A stretch of 64,000 bases of DNA from SZUA-370 sp034003955 (GCA_034003955.1 JAVEXO010000006.1:17685-81684), one strand, 5' to 3'. Positions 17,824-27,493 are shown, numbered from the stretch's first letter. The notes: generated by a model from the letters alone, not told the origin. Translations and numbers: made by a program.

Positions 17824-19128
17824 TTGCACAATCATAGGGTGCAACCATCTGTATCTCGCTACTTTAAATCAGGAATTCAACGGATACTGTTCTCATTTGA
17901 GCAGTTCACCAGGCACGAGATGGCCAATCATGCCGCAGCAGGAGCATACGCCTTCCTGCTGTCGGCAATACCGGCTATCCTCGTCATTCTATTCGTCTCA
18001 TCCTGGGCGGTAGCCTCCTTCAATCCAGAACTAATCCTAAAGGCTTTAGACCCGGTAATAGGTCCACTCGGAGCACGCTCTGCCTTCCAGTCATTCCTGT
18101 CAAAGCCCCTGTCAGGATTCACCGGAGCCTTTGGTATCATCAACCTGATATGGGCCGCACGGCTCTTTATAGTATCGATACAGCGCGGCATTCGTGTCGT
18201 CTATATGAACGCAGCCAAGGCCAACCGCGTACGGGAAAACATTCTGACATTCACCGTGGAACTCATAATAATAATCGCAGTCGTGCTCATCATCTCGGCC
18301 AGCCAGGTTGCCAGAGCGGCCATGGCAGCCATTCAATGGGCTCCAGCCGCGGCCTTTCTCAGGCTGGCGGTCAAGATATCTCTCCACATCCTGCCCATAC
18401 TGTCGCTCTGGCTCTTTGTGTTCCTGACATACAAGAACGTTCCGACGCTCAAGCCAAGAACAAGGAACGCAGCCATCAGCTCCTTGCTGTGTATTGCCAC
18501 CTCCAGCGCTCTGGGTGCTCTCTTGAGCCTAACCTTGAACACCACGCGTTACGGTCTCTTGTATGGCATCCTGGGCAACCTCATCATTGGCCTCATAAAG
18601 GTATACTTCTTCTTCTGGCTTTATTTCCTCTTTGCAGAGCTCTGTTATACGATAGAGTACTTCGACTCCCTACTCTTTGCTCGCTTTCACCGCATATCCA
18701 CATCAGACAAACCCTCTGGCCGCATCGAGAAATCCTTGTTCCAGGAACCTAAGCGGCTCTTCAATCGCTATGCCCGGCACTACTCCCAGGGCCAGCTAAT
18801 CTTTTCCAGGGGTGACTTGGGCAGGAGTACCTTCTACCTCTATAAAGGCAGGGTTGATATCCATCTGTCCGCCCCTGGAGGCGAAAACGAATCGAAGCAT
18901 ACGAGTGTAGAAGAAGGAGAACTCTTTGGAGAGATGGCATCCATCCTGTTTGAACCACGATCGGCATGGGCCCTGGCAGGAACAGACTGCACGGTATTCG
19001 TCTTGCCACCTGATTTATTCGAGCGCTTTCTGGCTCAGGATACCGACGCATCGATGCGTCTCATGCGTTTGATGGCCAATAGACTCAAGACAAATAATAA
19101 TATTTTTACAAACACGGATCTTTCATGA
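17824..19128 (+). CDS. YihY/BrkB-family membrane protein fused to a cyclic-nucleotide-binding domain
   Basis: The first part (about 1-295) is a YihY/BrkB-type protein with six or so membrane segments (HAAAGAYAFLLSAIPAILVILF, LIWAARLFIVSIQRGIRVVY, YGLLYGILGNLIIGLIKVYFFFWLYFLFAEL). After a linker a CRP-like domain follows (about 315-425: YSQGQLIFSRGDLGRSTFYLYKGRVDIHL, EEGELFGEMASIL, RSAWALAGTDCTVFVL), with GEMA and the following Arg-Ser as in the phosphate-binding cassette. No DNA-binding helix-turn-helix follows. TTG 17824 is chosen because GGAGG lies eight bases ahead. Overlaps the next gene by four bases. Confidence 0.88.
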   Translation: MHNHRVQPSVSRYFKSGIQRILFSFEQFTRHEMANHAAAGAYAFLLSAIPAILVILFVSSWAVASFNPELILKALDPVIGPLGARSAFQSFLSKPLSGFTGAFGIINLIWAARLFIVSIQRGIRVVYMNAAKANRVRENILTFTVELIIIIAVVLIISASQVARAAMAAIQWAPAAAFLRLAVKISLHILPILSLWLFVFLTYKNVPTLKPRTRNAAISSLLCIATSSALGALLSLTLNTTRYGLLYGILGNLIIGLIKVYFFFWLYFLFAELCYTIEYFDSLLFARFHRISTSDKPSGRIEKSLFQEPKRLFNRYARHYSQGQLIFSRGDLGRSTFYLYKGRVDIHLSAPGGENESKHTSVEEGELFGEMASILFEPRSAWALAGTDCTVFVLPPDLFERFLAQDTDASMRLMRLMANRLKTNNNIFTNTDLS

Positions 19129-19655
19129 GAATACTCGTCGTATCTGATACCCATGGAGACTATAAGAGCCTGGCGGCTACCCTCAGGCTGCTGGGCAGAT
19201 CGGTGGGAGCCCTCGTACACCTGGGCGACGGCTCTAGAGACATACGTTCGGCCGCTCATACCGGCGCTCCCATGCCACCCACCTATGGCCTCAGGGGCAA
19301 CGTCGATTCAGATGCATCTGTACCTCTGCTACGTCGTATCGAGGCGGAAGACAAGACAATACTAGCGGCTCATGGGCACCGCTATCCTCTCGGAGAAGGG
19401 GTCTCTTGTCTTGCAAGAGCCGCCAAGCTCGAGGGCGCGCGCGCCTTCTTCTTCGGGCATACACACGTCCCCTTTGTGCAGGACCGTGGTGGAGTACTCA
19501 TTCTAAACCCCGGCAGCCTCTCGCGCCCGCGCGGCCCATGGGGGCCTAGCTTTGCCATCGTAGAGGCGTCCGTGGCTTCAGCCTATCTAGACGTTAAATT
19601 CTACGAGCTCATAGGAAGCTACGCCTCACCACGGCTCAAGGCTATACGACCGTAG
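19125..19655 (+). CDS. YfcE-type metallophosphoesterase
   Basis: A 176-residue phosphodiesterase of the MJ0936/YfcE type. All metal motifs are present: SDTHGD (10-15 region), HLGDGSRD, GNVDSD, AAHGHRYPL and GHTHVPF, plus the NPGSLSRPRG loop typical of YfcE. The natural substrate is unknown. Translationally coupled to the cyclic-nucleotide fusion protein, which raises the idea that it degrades the nucleotide that the fusion senses; this is inference. Confidence 0.9.
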   Translation: MRILVVSDTHGDYKSLAATLRLLGRSVGALVHLGDGSRDIRSAAHTGAPMPPTYGLRGNVDSDASVPLLRRIEAEDKTILAAHGHRYPLGEGVSCLARAAKLEGARAFFFGHTHVPFVQDRGGVLILNPGSLSRPRGPWGPSFAIVEASVASAYLDVKFYELIGSYASPRLKAIRP

Positions 19656-19733
19656 ACAGCCATGCTATCGTTTCGATACTTAAAATATGGACTCAAACTT
19701 GCATCTTGTTCAAAAAAAACTGATATTAGAAGC

Positions 19734-20426
19734 ATGGAACAGAAGATAAAGCCCAAGGCCAGCCATCCCAGAGCAGGTCGCGCCTGGTTCTTGGCCGGCA
19801 TTATAACGGCCATCCTCCTCGTAGCGGGCGGCGTCGCCTTGGGCGTCCTGGCCGCCAGGAAGCCCGATCCCCTGGTCGTAGAGCAGTCGTTTCGCTCCTA
19901 TGTTCAGAGCCTGGCCAAGGCAGGCAAGATAGTCATAGTCGAGGCTAGAGAACAGCTACTCATCAGCTCGACGACTCCAAGACTGCTTTTTGGGGACAAC
20001 GCGGTGGGCCGATTCCTCGGTATACGCGCCGACGCAACGATTGAGGCTTCGGCCTGGGCCGATATTTCGTACTGCATAGACTTGGTACACGGCGAGTCAT
20101 GGTCTGTTCGCTACGACCCTGACGCGGGAGGTACCCTGTGGTTCTCCTCCCCTTCTCTTTCGATGCTGACGCCCGCTATACAGACAGAAACAATAGAGAT
20201 ACGCACCACCGAGAGGTCTATTCTGCTCGATGAGCGCAGACTCGAGGAAGACGCCCTGAGAGGACTCACCGCCCGTTTCGTCGAGGCGGCATCGGCCCGA
20301 CTAGAGGATCCTGAGCTCAGGTTAAAGGCAATTGAGGCACTCAAGGATATCATCTTCCTCTTTGGATCCAAAGGCGGAGTTCCCGTCGAGCGCGTGGATA
20401 TATCGTTCGCACCGGCAGCGAGCTGA
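19734..20426 (+). CDS. Membrane-anchored protein, DUF4230-like
   Basis: About 230 residues with one N-terminal membrane anchor (AWFLAGIITAILLVAGGVALGVLA) and an extracytoplasmic part. The sequence pattern (VIVEAREQLL, a central block ending in ETIEIRTTE, a C-terminal helix) resembles DUF4230 proteins, but I am not sure. The ATG at 19734 has only a weak AGAAG ahead; the frame is open to 19662. Role unknown. Confidence 0.6.
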   Translation: MEQKIKPKASHPRAGRAWFLAGIITAILLVAGGVALGVLAARKPDPLVVEQSFRSYVQSLAKAGKIVIVEAREQLLISSTTPRLLFGDNAVGRFLGIRADATIEASAWADISYCIDLVHGESWSVRYDPDAGGTLWFSSPSLSMLTPAIQTETIEIRTTERSILLDERRLEEDALRGLTARFVEAASARLEDPELRLKAIEALKDIIFLFGSKGGVPVERVDISFAPAAS

Positions 20427-20454
20427 CCCAGCCTTGGTAGACAGAAACTCAAGG

Positions 20455-21063
20455 ATGCTCATAGTCTCAGGCATAAGCGGCTCGGGCAAGACGAGCGCTT
20501 GCTTCCTTGCGGCCAAGACCCTGGCTGAAGCTGGTGCCTCGGTAGGTGGCATCCTATGCAAAGCCATCCTTGAGGATGGACGCAAGACCGGTATTTCATG
20601 CCTTAACATGAGCCCCGAACACGCAGGCAAGCCATGGCTCTTGGCCACGATTGAGCCCGAGTGCAAGCCTAGACCCACAGCACAGCAATTAGACGATACT
20701 GATCCTCAACTACTTCGCTTTGGCATGTGGCAATTTTTTAAAGAAGCCTTGAAAAGAGCCGACGAAGAAGTCGTGCACTATTTGAGCCAGATTCCCATGG
20801 ACGGTGTGCATAGGACAGTCGTATTCATCGATGAGATAGGTCCCTTGGAACTGGACAGGAATCTCGGTATGCAAAGGACACTAGCCGGCCTCGATGCCGT
20901 GGCGCGTGGTGGGGGGCTCGATACTACCGATTACATCGTCGTCGCCAGGCCAGACATAGCACGACGCCTCTCGTCTAGATGGCCACAATCGGCGCTGCTT
21001 GCCATCGATGGCATGAGCATAGAGATGGCGGCAGAATCAATCAGCCGCCGGATGACATGGTAA
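20455..21063 (+). CDS. THEP1-like nucleoside triphosphatase
   Basis: About 202 residues. Walker A GISGSGKTS at the N terminus and Walker B FIDEIGPLELD, the EIGP block being the hallmark of the THEP1 NTPase family (COG1618). Function of the family is poorly known. The ATG at 20455 gives a start right before the P-loop; TTG 20434 is an alternative. Its 3' end overlaps the convergent CBM48-like gene by 23 bases. Confidence 0.75.
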   Translation: MLIVSGISGSGKTSACFLAAKTLAEAGASVGGILCKAILEDGRKTGISCLNMSPEHAGKPWLLATIEPECKPRPTAQQLDDTDPQLLRFGMWQFFKEALKRADEEVVHYLSQIPMDGVHRTVVFIDEIGPLELDRNLGMQRTLAGLDAVARGGGLDTTDYIVVARPDIARRLSSRWPQSALLAIDGMSIEMAAESISRRMTW

Positions 21064-21751
21064 GTGCAGAAACAGGTCTTCCATCCCGACCATAGAGCAG
21101 ACGGGAATTGAGGGGATCGGCAATGCGTTCTCCCCTGTACATGAATACATAATAATACTCGCCAGGATCAAGCCTGAGCTGCAACTCGTATCGGCCTCTG
21201 GACACCTCTACGAGATCGTGTATGAATGGATCCCAGGCGTTGAATGAACCGGCCACGGTGACCCTTTGCCCCGGCTCTCCTTCAAAGTAGAAGGTAGCAA
21301 CACCATCTCCGGCAGGGTCCCAGACACCGAGCACGGTACGAGGACGGCTTGGAATGCTGGCAATCGACATCGAGGCACCGGTGGCCCTGTCCCTGTCGAC
21401 ACGAGGATTGAAAGGATCAGCCGCCCACAAACCATCAAGAACGAGCCTATAGCGTATCAGTGACTCGTCACCGTAGGGTATTGGTACGGCCAACACAAAT
21501 ATCCCATATCGATTTACCTCAAAGGAATGCACACTACGCCAACTCTCGTGGGAAAATGCAGCGCCTACGTAGCGGTATGGACCCGAGGCGCTCAAAACGA
21601 GGTAATTCTCCACAATGGCAGGAGCCTGAGCCACCTTGAGGCCGGATAAATAGAGGTGCAGGTTTACCGAAGTAATGTCGAAGGCGGATACGCCGCTTAA
21701 GGGCAGGAGTGCCACGGCGCAAGCCACCACAAGGACCTTCCAAATTCTCAT
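21041..21751 (-). CDS. Secreted protein with a CBM48/AMPK-type glycogen-binding domain
   Basis: A 236-residue exported protein: signal peptide MRIWKVLVVACAVALLPLSGVSA, an N-terminal beta domain (30-135, including YRLVLDGLWAADPFNP) and a C-terminal carbohydrate-binding domain of the CBM48/AMPK type (VTVAGSFNAWDP, LRLDPGEYYYVFMYRGERIADP). The N-terminal domain looks like a second degenerate copy. No catalytic domain, so it probably binds alpha-glucan or a protein partner outside the cytoplasm. Confidence 0.78.
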   Translation of the reverse strand: MRIWKVLVVACAVALLPLSGVSAFDITSVNLHLYLSGLKVAQAPAIVENYLVLSASGPYRYVGAAFSHESWRSVHSFEVNRYGIFVLAVPIPYGDESLIRYRLVLDGLWAADPFNPRVDRDRATGASMSIASIPSRPRTVLGVWDPAGDGVATFYFEGEPGQRVTVAGSFNAWDPFIHDLVEVSRGRYELQLRLDPGEYYYVFMYRGERIADPLNSRLLYGRDGRPVSALTMSSGG

Positions 21752-21879
21752 CGATACTCCAACGTAGGGATACGACTATAGTATCGGTATGCCAATGCCC
21801 TGGCTTGAAGCGACTTTAAATGATATAACTTTTCGTTCTATACATATTTCAAATTATTCCGTTAATATAAGCACTAGCC

Positions 21880-24876
21880 ATGCCAAAACTGCAGGATATC
21901 GAGCAATTCAAGGCCTCCCTTAAAAGCCTCGGCAGGGAAACCGAGACACTCGCCAGATGGGGAGAGTCTTGGCAGGACACCGAACCTCCGCCCCAGGGTG
22001 TGCCCGACGACATAGCGTCCTTGCTCGACATGGATATGGATACCCAGCCCGAGGAGCCAGCCTCAGACAAGGAATCCTTGACCGATACCGCTGATCAGGA
22101 TTTTACATCGTTTCTCGATGACATGAATTTAGACGAAGATGCCCCGCTCGCCGAGTCGCCTTCTGTACAGGAAATTCCTGACGCAGATATGACCACAGAT
22201 ATGTCCTTGGATGATTTTGAGCTTCCTGGTGCCTTTGAAGACGACACAACACCAGAGCCCGAGGACGATTTCTCTGTCCCTGAATCGTTGCTTGAGAATC
22301 TGGAGTCACTATCGGCGGAAGATGAGACAGAACTATCAGAACTGCCTGAAATGCCTGAACCATCCGACGAAACCATCGAACCGGACAGTTTCGACAACCC
22401 GGATTTTCCAGATTCAAACGATACGCAGAGCTCTTTTGGCCTTCCAGAAGAAGGCACAGAGGACGAGTTCTCACTACCAGACCTGGAAGAAGAGCCGGCA
22501 ACCCTAGAAGCCAGCAGCGATGAAGCTTCTACGCCCTCTTTTGATGCAGGCTTTGACCTTGGCATAGAATCGATGGAAGGCGACTCGTTCGACCAGTTCG
22601 ACTTGGGTGGTTTGTCCCAGGACACGGTCGTGCCCGAGCTAGGCGCCGAAGATTTCGATACCCAGATGGCCAGCCTGGACGGTGAGGCAATCACCTCTGA
22701 TACATTCTCGCTCGATACAGACTGGGGAGGCGACTTCTCTATCCCGGGTTTCGAGATGGGCGGAGATGCCAAGCCAGAACCAGCAAGCAAGACAGCAAAA
22801 GCCTCACCCGGAGCATCACTGGCAGGAGCCTTTGGAACGGGCAGCCCAAGGCTCGCCTCCGAGAAAAAGGCCAGGGCCGTAGATCTATCAGACGCACAGG
22901 TCGACGAGCTACAGGATACCCTGCTTTCCTATCCACTCAACCTGCGCCTGGCCATAGAGGACATCATTGCCAACGGCAAGGGGACAGAAGCCCAGCAGGC
23001 AGACCTCGTCTGGATGTTGGTAGAAGGCGCCTCCCCCAAAGACTCCTCGAAGCTAGCCGGCAGGGTATTAAAACGATATATCGAGGTTCCATCAAGCTTT
23101 ACAAAGAAAACAGGTGCCGCTTTCGAGGCGGAAAAAGGCAGTCTACGCTACGTTTTCATACACTCAATCCTTCCCGTCCTTCAGGTTCTGATACTCGTAG
23201 CTGCAGGGGCCGGCGCACTTTTCTACCTTGGGTACTCCTTTGCCTATAAACCATTGAAGGCCAACCACCTGTACACCACGGGCTACAAACAGATAGAACT
23301 TACAAAATATGGAGAATCTATAGAGTTATTCCAAAAGGCCGATGCCTTGTGGACCATGAAGGGCTGGCATTACAAATACGCCGAAGCCTACGCCGCGGCA
23401 GCTCAATACCCCAGAGCCGAGGCGATGTATGACAGACTGCTGAAATCGTGGCCTAAAGAAACCAAGGCAGCCTTAGCCTATGCAACAATGGAGATGGATC
23501 TCTATGCATTTGCCAAAACAGAAACGGTACTACAACAGCACATTCTCAATAGGGATTACTTCAACAAACAGGCTCTTCTCCTATCAGCCAAAAATTTCCT
23601 GAACTGGGCAGATTTTGAACAACAGCGCTACAACCCACCCAAAACCGAGGATATAGCCGGCATATATGAAAAAGCCCGCCTCCAGCTTGCTACCCTCATG
23701 GAACGCCACGGACGATCAGACGGCTACCTTGAGATGATGCTCCTGTACCTGATACGGACGGAGCGCCTATCGGGCGTGGACAAAATGAGCGAAATAAAGC
23801 CATTGTCATCATACTTCGTCTCCAATAAGAAGAGCGCATGGTCCGCCTCTACTCTTGCAGAACTAGCTGATTATCTACTGGATAAGGATGATACAGAACA
23901 GGTAAACGCCATCCTGTTATCGGCCGTAGACCGTGACGGTAGCGTTCCTGAGGTGCATGTAGCCATGGGGCGCTGGAATCGCCGTTCAGGATTCCCGAAA
24001 GATGAACTCAAGGCTCTTGAATTTGCCGCCAGATTCTTTGCAGAGGCTGATACAAGCACCGGCCTTACACCAAAACGCATAAAGGCCTATATAACGGCAA
24101 TGCTGCGCTTAGGCGAGCTACGCCGTGATGATGGCAGAAGCCTCGATGCCGAGGACGCGTTCAACATAGCCATAGACCGCTATGAACGAGCCTTAACATC
24201 GAGACAATTCAGAACAGCACCTGAATTTGGCAGGGCCTATAGCCTTCTGGCCGACATCTACTTTTCTGACCGTATGGACTTTTCTGGTGCCCTGTCCTTG
24301 TATTCCAAGGCCGAGGCGAGCGGCTTTGTTAGCCCAGAAACAGACTACAGACGGGGATACATTCATTATATGGATCCATCCGACGACGGATCAGCCGCCT
24401 TGCGCTTCTTCTATCGTGCAGGGCTGGACAGGGAAGCCTCCCCCTATCTCCAACTGGCTACCGCGGGTGCCCTCTACGCCAGAAGCGACTACTTCGCCGC
24501 CCAGGGTTACTACTCCATGCTAGCCGCAAGGCTACAGTTTGAGCTCGACACCCTCTCGCTCCCGAGCCCACAGGTCAAACCATCACACAACGAAATAGTC
24601 GAGCTCCTCATGATAACAAGGAACAACCTCGGCACCACCCTCTTCCGCGTGGCAGAACGCATGGGTGATGCCCGTAAACGCTCCGACGCAATGATTGAGT
24701 TTACAGAATCCGCAAGACTGTTCGACGCCCTGGAGCGCGACCAAGTGAGCATGATCCGGCCTGAGACGAAGAATCTAGGCTTTTTAAATCTAGACTTCGC
24801 TCTCCATCCCATGCGCGGCATAGACCTGGCCGTGTACCGCAACATACCCACAGAGATGGCTTACCCCAAGAAGTAA
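21880..24876 (+). CDS. Candidate periplasmic flagellar collar protein FlcA (TPR membrane protein)
   Basis: A 998-residue protein: a short conserved N terminus (KLQDIEQFKASLKSLGRETETLARWGESW), a very acidic Asp/Glu/Ser-rich tract (about 45-320), one membrane helix (about 424-457) and a long helical C-terminal half with TPR-like repeats (YTTGYKQIELTKYGESIELFQKAD, YAEAYAAAAQYPRAEAMYDRLL, RAYSLLADIYFSD). This build matches the spirochaete FlcA collar protein, which helps assemble the flagellar stator around periplasmic flagella. That assignment is from memory of the family architecture; no flagellar gene is adjacent. Confidence 0.6.
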   Translation: MPKLQDIEQFKASLKSLGRETETLARWGESWQDTEPPPQGVPDDIASLLDMDMDTQPEEPASDKESLTDTADQDFTSFLDDMNLDEDAPLAESPSVQEIPDADMTTDMSLDDFELPGAFEDDTTPEPEDDFSVPESLLENLESLSAEDETELSELPEMPEPSDETIEPDSFDNPDFPDSNDTQSSFGLPEEGTEDEFSLPDLEEEPATLEASSDEASTPSFDAGFDLGIESMEGDSFDQFDLGGLSQDTVVPELGAEDFDTQMASLDGEAITSDTFSLDTDWGGDFSIPGFEMGGDAKPEPASKTAKASPGASLAGAFGTGSPRLASEKKARAVDLSDAQVDELQDTLLSYPLNLRLAIEDIIANGKGTEAQQADLVWMLVEGASPKDSSKLAGRVLKRYIEVPSSFTKKTGAAFEAEKGSLRYVFIHSILPVLQVLILVAAGAGALFYLGYSFAYKPLKANHLYTTGYKQIELTKYGESIELFQKADALWTMKGWHYKYAEAYAAAAQYPRAEAMYDRLLKSWPKETKAALAYATMEMDLYAFAKTETVLQQHILNRDYFNKQALLLSAKNFLNWADFEQQRYNPPKTEDIAGIYEKARLQLATLMERHGRSDGYLEMMLLYLIRTERLSGVDKMSEIKPLSSYFVSNKKSAWSASTLAELADYLLDKDDTEQVNAILLSAVDRDGSVPEVHVAMGRWNRRSGFPKDELKALEFAARFFAEADTSTGLTPKRIKAYITAMLRLGELRRDDGRSLDAEDAFNIAIDRYERALTSRQFRTAPEFGRAYSLLADIYFSDRMDFSGALSLYSKAEASGFVSPETDYRRGYIHYMDPSDDGSAALRFFYRAGLDREASPYLQLATAGALYARSDYFAAQGYYSMLAARLQFELDTLSLPSPQVKPSHNEIVELLMITRNNLGTTLFRVAERMGDARKRSDAMIEFTESARLFDALERDQVSMIRPETKNLGFLNLDFALHPMRGIDLAVYRNIPTEMAYPKK

Positions 24877-24924
24877 TTTGGCATTCTGCTACCCAAAAAA
24901 AGCGGCTTGCCCTATACTCAAGCG

Positions 24925-25917
24925 ATGAGAATAACATTGACCGGTGCCGATGGACTACTCGGCAGCAACCTCGTACGCCTGCTCCTGGAGGCTGGCCATA
25001 CGGTACGTGTATTCCTCCAGGAAGGTAAAAAATCCCCTACCTTGGATGGCTTAACTATAGAACGCGTATACGGCGACATCCTCGATCCTCAAGCCCTGGC
25101 CCGCTCTTTTAAGGGTAGTCACGCTGTCATACACGCTGCGGCAAATACCAGTATTTGGCCCAGCAGGTCAGCCCTCGTTAGCAGGATTAATATCGATGGA
25201 ACGGCAAACGCAATAGCCGCCGCCGAAAGCACCCAGGTAGACCGTTTCGTCTACATTGGTACCGCCAACTCCTTTGGGCCAGGAACCATGGACCATCCAG
25301 GAAACGAGACGAGCCCATACACCGGGTCTGCCTATGGCCTGGATTATATAGACAGTAAATACGAGGCACAGAGACTCGTTTTAGACGCAGTCAAGACACG
25401 CAGGCTTCCTGCTGTAAGCGTCAACCCTACATTCATGATAGGACCCTACGATTCTACACCCAGCTCGGGAACAATGCTCATACGCCTCTATCAGGGTAAG
25501 GTTCCAGGATACACGCAGGGAGGCAAATGCTGGTCACATGTCCATGACATCGCGACAGCAGTAGCCAATGCCTGCAGCATGGGCCGCGTTGGAGAAAGCT
25601 ACATCGCTGGCAACAGAAATATGTCCTATGGTGATTTCTTTGATTTAGCCGCAGATATCATGGGAGTCCGTTCTCCTAAGGCGTACATTCCCCGACCCTT
25701 AGCACTCTTTGTCGGCATGAGCCAATCCATTGCTTCATTCTTTACAAAGAAGCCACCCCTTCTAAGCTACACAGCGGCCAGGATAGGTTGTGATGAGTTC
25801 TATTACGATACGTCCAAGGCCAGGGAGGAACTGGCAATGCCCTCCACTCCACTAGAACAGGCCGTTCAGGAGAGCTTTGCCTGGCTCAAGGCCAATGGCT
25901 ATTTAGAGGCATCTTGA
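24925..25917 (+). CDS. NAD-dependent epimerase/dehydratase (extended SDR)
   Basis: About 330 residues, extended short-chain dehydrogenase. Nucleotide-binding GADGLLGSNLVRLLLEAGH at the start and a YDSK-like catalytic element in GLDYIDSKYEAQRLV. It resembles hopanoid- or sterol-associated NAD-dependent epimerases of the dihydroflavonol reductase type. No Shine-Dalgarno is seen; TATACT at 24913-24918 ends six bases before the ATG, so the message may be leaderless. One-base overlap with the next gene. Confidence 0.85.
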   Translation: MRITLTGADGLLGSNLVRLLLEAGHTVRVFLQEGKKSPTLDGLTIERVYGDILDPQALARSFKGSHAVIHAAANTSIWPSRSALVSRINIDGTANAIAAAESTQVDRFVYIGTANSFGPGTMDHPGNETSPYTGSAYGLDYIDSKYEAQRLVLDAVKTRRLPAVSVNPTFMIGPYDSTPSSGTMLIRLYQGKVPGYTQGGKCWSHVHDIATAVANACSMGRVGESYIAGNRNMSYGDFFDLAADIMGVRSPKAYIPRPLALFVGMSQSIASFFTKKPPLLSYTAARIGCDEFYYDTSKAREELAMPSTPLEQAVQESFAWLKANGYLEAS

Positions 25918-26690
25918 TGACTGCCTTTTTGCCTGACGGGTTTGCTGTCTTCCTCATGCTGCTCACGTTCATCATGTCATTCCTTGCCTATTGGCTGGTC
26001 ATTGAAAACCCGGCCGTACGAGCATCGTTTATACGACACCGTGGAGAAGAATCAGGAGCAGTTCGTTTCTTTGTCTTCAACAAGCTTTGGGGAACATTAC
26101 TGTTCGGTATCGTCTGCACCATAGTCGCATTGATCATGTACCCTGCCTCAAGCCTGTCTGATTTTGGCTTGAAACTACCTCTTCCAGGGTCTTCAGCCTT
26201 GAAGACCCTAGCATGGAGCCTGGGACTATCGCTTCCTCTTGTCTTGGCAAACTACCTTAGAAGCAAGAAGACAGCTCGGACTAATGGCAACTTTGGCCGT
26301 TATCCAGAAATACAAACAGCTAGCTGGAATGTATGCATAGTCGTTATAGAGATAGCACTCTGGTCGTTGTATCTGTTTTCATATGAGCTCCTGTTTCGTG
26401 GCACTCTCCTTTTTACATTGATTGGCAGCCTAGGATTCTGGCCGGCCATAGGAATAAACATCGCCCTGTATTCGGCTGTGCACGTGCCAAAAGGAGCGGC
26501 GGAAGCCATTGGGGCGCTTGCACTCGGCTTCGTCCTCTGTCTCATAACGATAGACACGGGATCTATACTCGTTGCTATCATCGTCCATATAGCATTAGCC
26601 GTCTCCAATGATCTCTTCTCATTCCATTTCCGCAAGGACATATGCTGGGAAGGCAGCCTTAAAGGCTCTGGCCGTGGAGTAAAACCATGA
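25917..26690 (+). CDS. CPBP (CAAX/Abi) family membrane protein
   Basis: About 257 residues, roughly eight membrane segments. The conserved motifs are partly kept: YELLFRGTLL where most members have EExxxR (the first Glu is Tyr here), SAVHVPKG, and VHIALAVSN. The missing Glu may mean an inactive or altered intramembrane protease. Start ATG 25917 overlaps the upstream TGA. Four-base overlap with the SDR gene: a three-gene operon of an epimerase, this protein and an SDR. Confidence 0.75.
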   Translation: MTAFLPDGFAVFLMLLTFIMSFLAYWLVIENPAVRASFIRHRGEESGAVRFFVFNKLWGTLLFGIVCTIVALIMYPASSLSDFGLKLPLPGSSALKTLAWSLGLSLPLVLANYLRSKKTARTNGNFGRYPEIQTASWNVCIVVIEIALWSLYLFSYELLFRGTLLFTLIGSLGFWPAIGINIALYSAVHVPKGAAEAIGALALGFVLCLITIDTGSILVAIIVHIALAVSNDLFSFHFRKDICWEGSLKGSGRGVKP

Positions 26691-27493
26691 ATGCAAGTCT
26701 CCTACTTGGCAAAGTCGCATTGGTCACAGGCGGAGGCAAGGGCATAGGGCGAGAAACTGCCCGCCTTCTGGGCACGCTTGGTGCAAGGGTATTCATCTGC
26801 GGCAGAACTCTCGATGCCCTTGAATCTACGGTCCAGCTACTGAGAGCCGATGGATCACAAGCCGACTATATCGTCGCCGACATCAGCGACTCAGAAGACT
26901 GTAAAGCCTTGGCGCGTTCGATTGAGCAATCCGCTGGCAGGATCGACATAGTCATCAATAATGCAGGCATGTCTATGCGAGGCACGCTTGAGGATACAGA
27001 CACCAGCGTCATTCGCGCCATGATAGACATTAATTTCTTGGGCGCCGCCTATGTGAGCAAATTCACCATTCCACTGCTCAAGGAAAGCAAAGGCAGCGTC
27101 GTATTCATCTCCAGCCTCTCGGCGTTACACGGCTTACCAAAGATTGGCCCCTACGGTGCAAGCAAACTAGCCTTAAAAGGCTTATCCGAATCTCTCCGTA
27201 CCGAACTCCATCCATTCGGCATACACGTAGGTATTGTACACGTCGGCTTCACAGAAAACGATCCTGACAAGCGTGTGTATAGCCAGGACGGCACACTCAG
27301 CACCATGGGAACGAGGAAGAACAGCCAGAGCCAGAAGCAGGCTGCACATCATATTGTAAAGAACGTACTCCGCCGCAAGCGAGAATCAACCTTGACGACC
27401 ATTGGTCACCTTGCAACCTTCGTCTACCGATTCTTTCCCGGGCTTTCAGATTGGGCAATCACGACCTTCGCGGGAAAGAGTGGGCAGTATTGA
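26687..27493 (+). CDS. Classical short-chain dehydrogenase/reductase
   Basis: A 268-residue NAD(P)-dependent oxidoreductase: TGGGKGIGRE cofactor motif, NNAGMS, and the catalytic Ser/Tyr/Lys in ISSLSALHGLPKIGPYGASKLALKG. The C terminus has an extra hydrophobic stretch (LATFVYRFFPGLSDWAITTF), seen in membrane-linked lipid or sphinganine-type reductases. Together with the epimerase upstream, lipid or polyketide-like tailoring is possible but unproven. Confidence 0.88.
   Translation: MNASLLLGKVALVTGGGKGIGRETARLLGTLGARVFICGRTLDALESTVQLLRADGSQADYIVADISDSEDCKALARSIEQSAGRIDIVINNAGMSMRGTLEDTDTSVIRAMIDINFLGAAYVSKFTIPLLKESKGSVVFISSLSALHGLPKIGPYGASKLALKGLSESLRTELHPFGIHVGIVHVGFTENDPDKRVYSQDGTLSTMGTRKNSQSQKQAAHHIVKNVLRRKRESTLTTIGHLATFVYRFFPGLSDWAITTFAGKSGQY

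Noticed and set aside
22095..22790. 231-codon frame opposite the acidic tract of the FlcA-like gene
   Set aside because: Ser-rich mirror of an Asp/Glu-rich region; no start signal and no known family.
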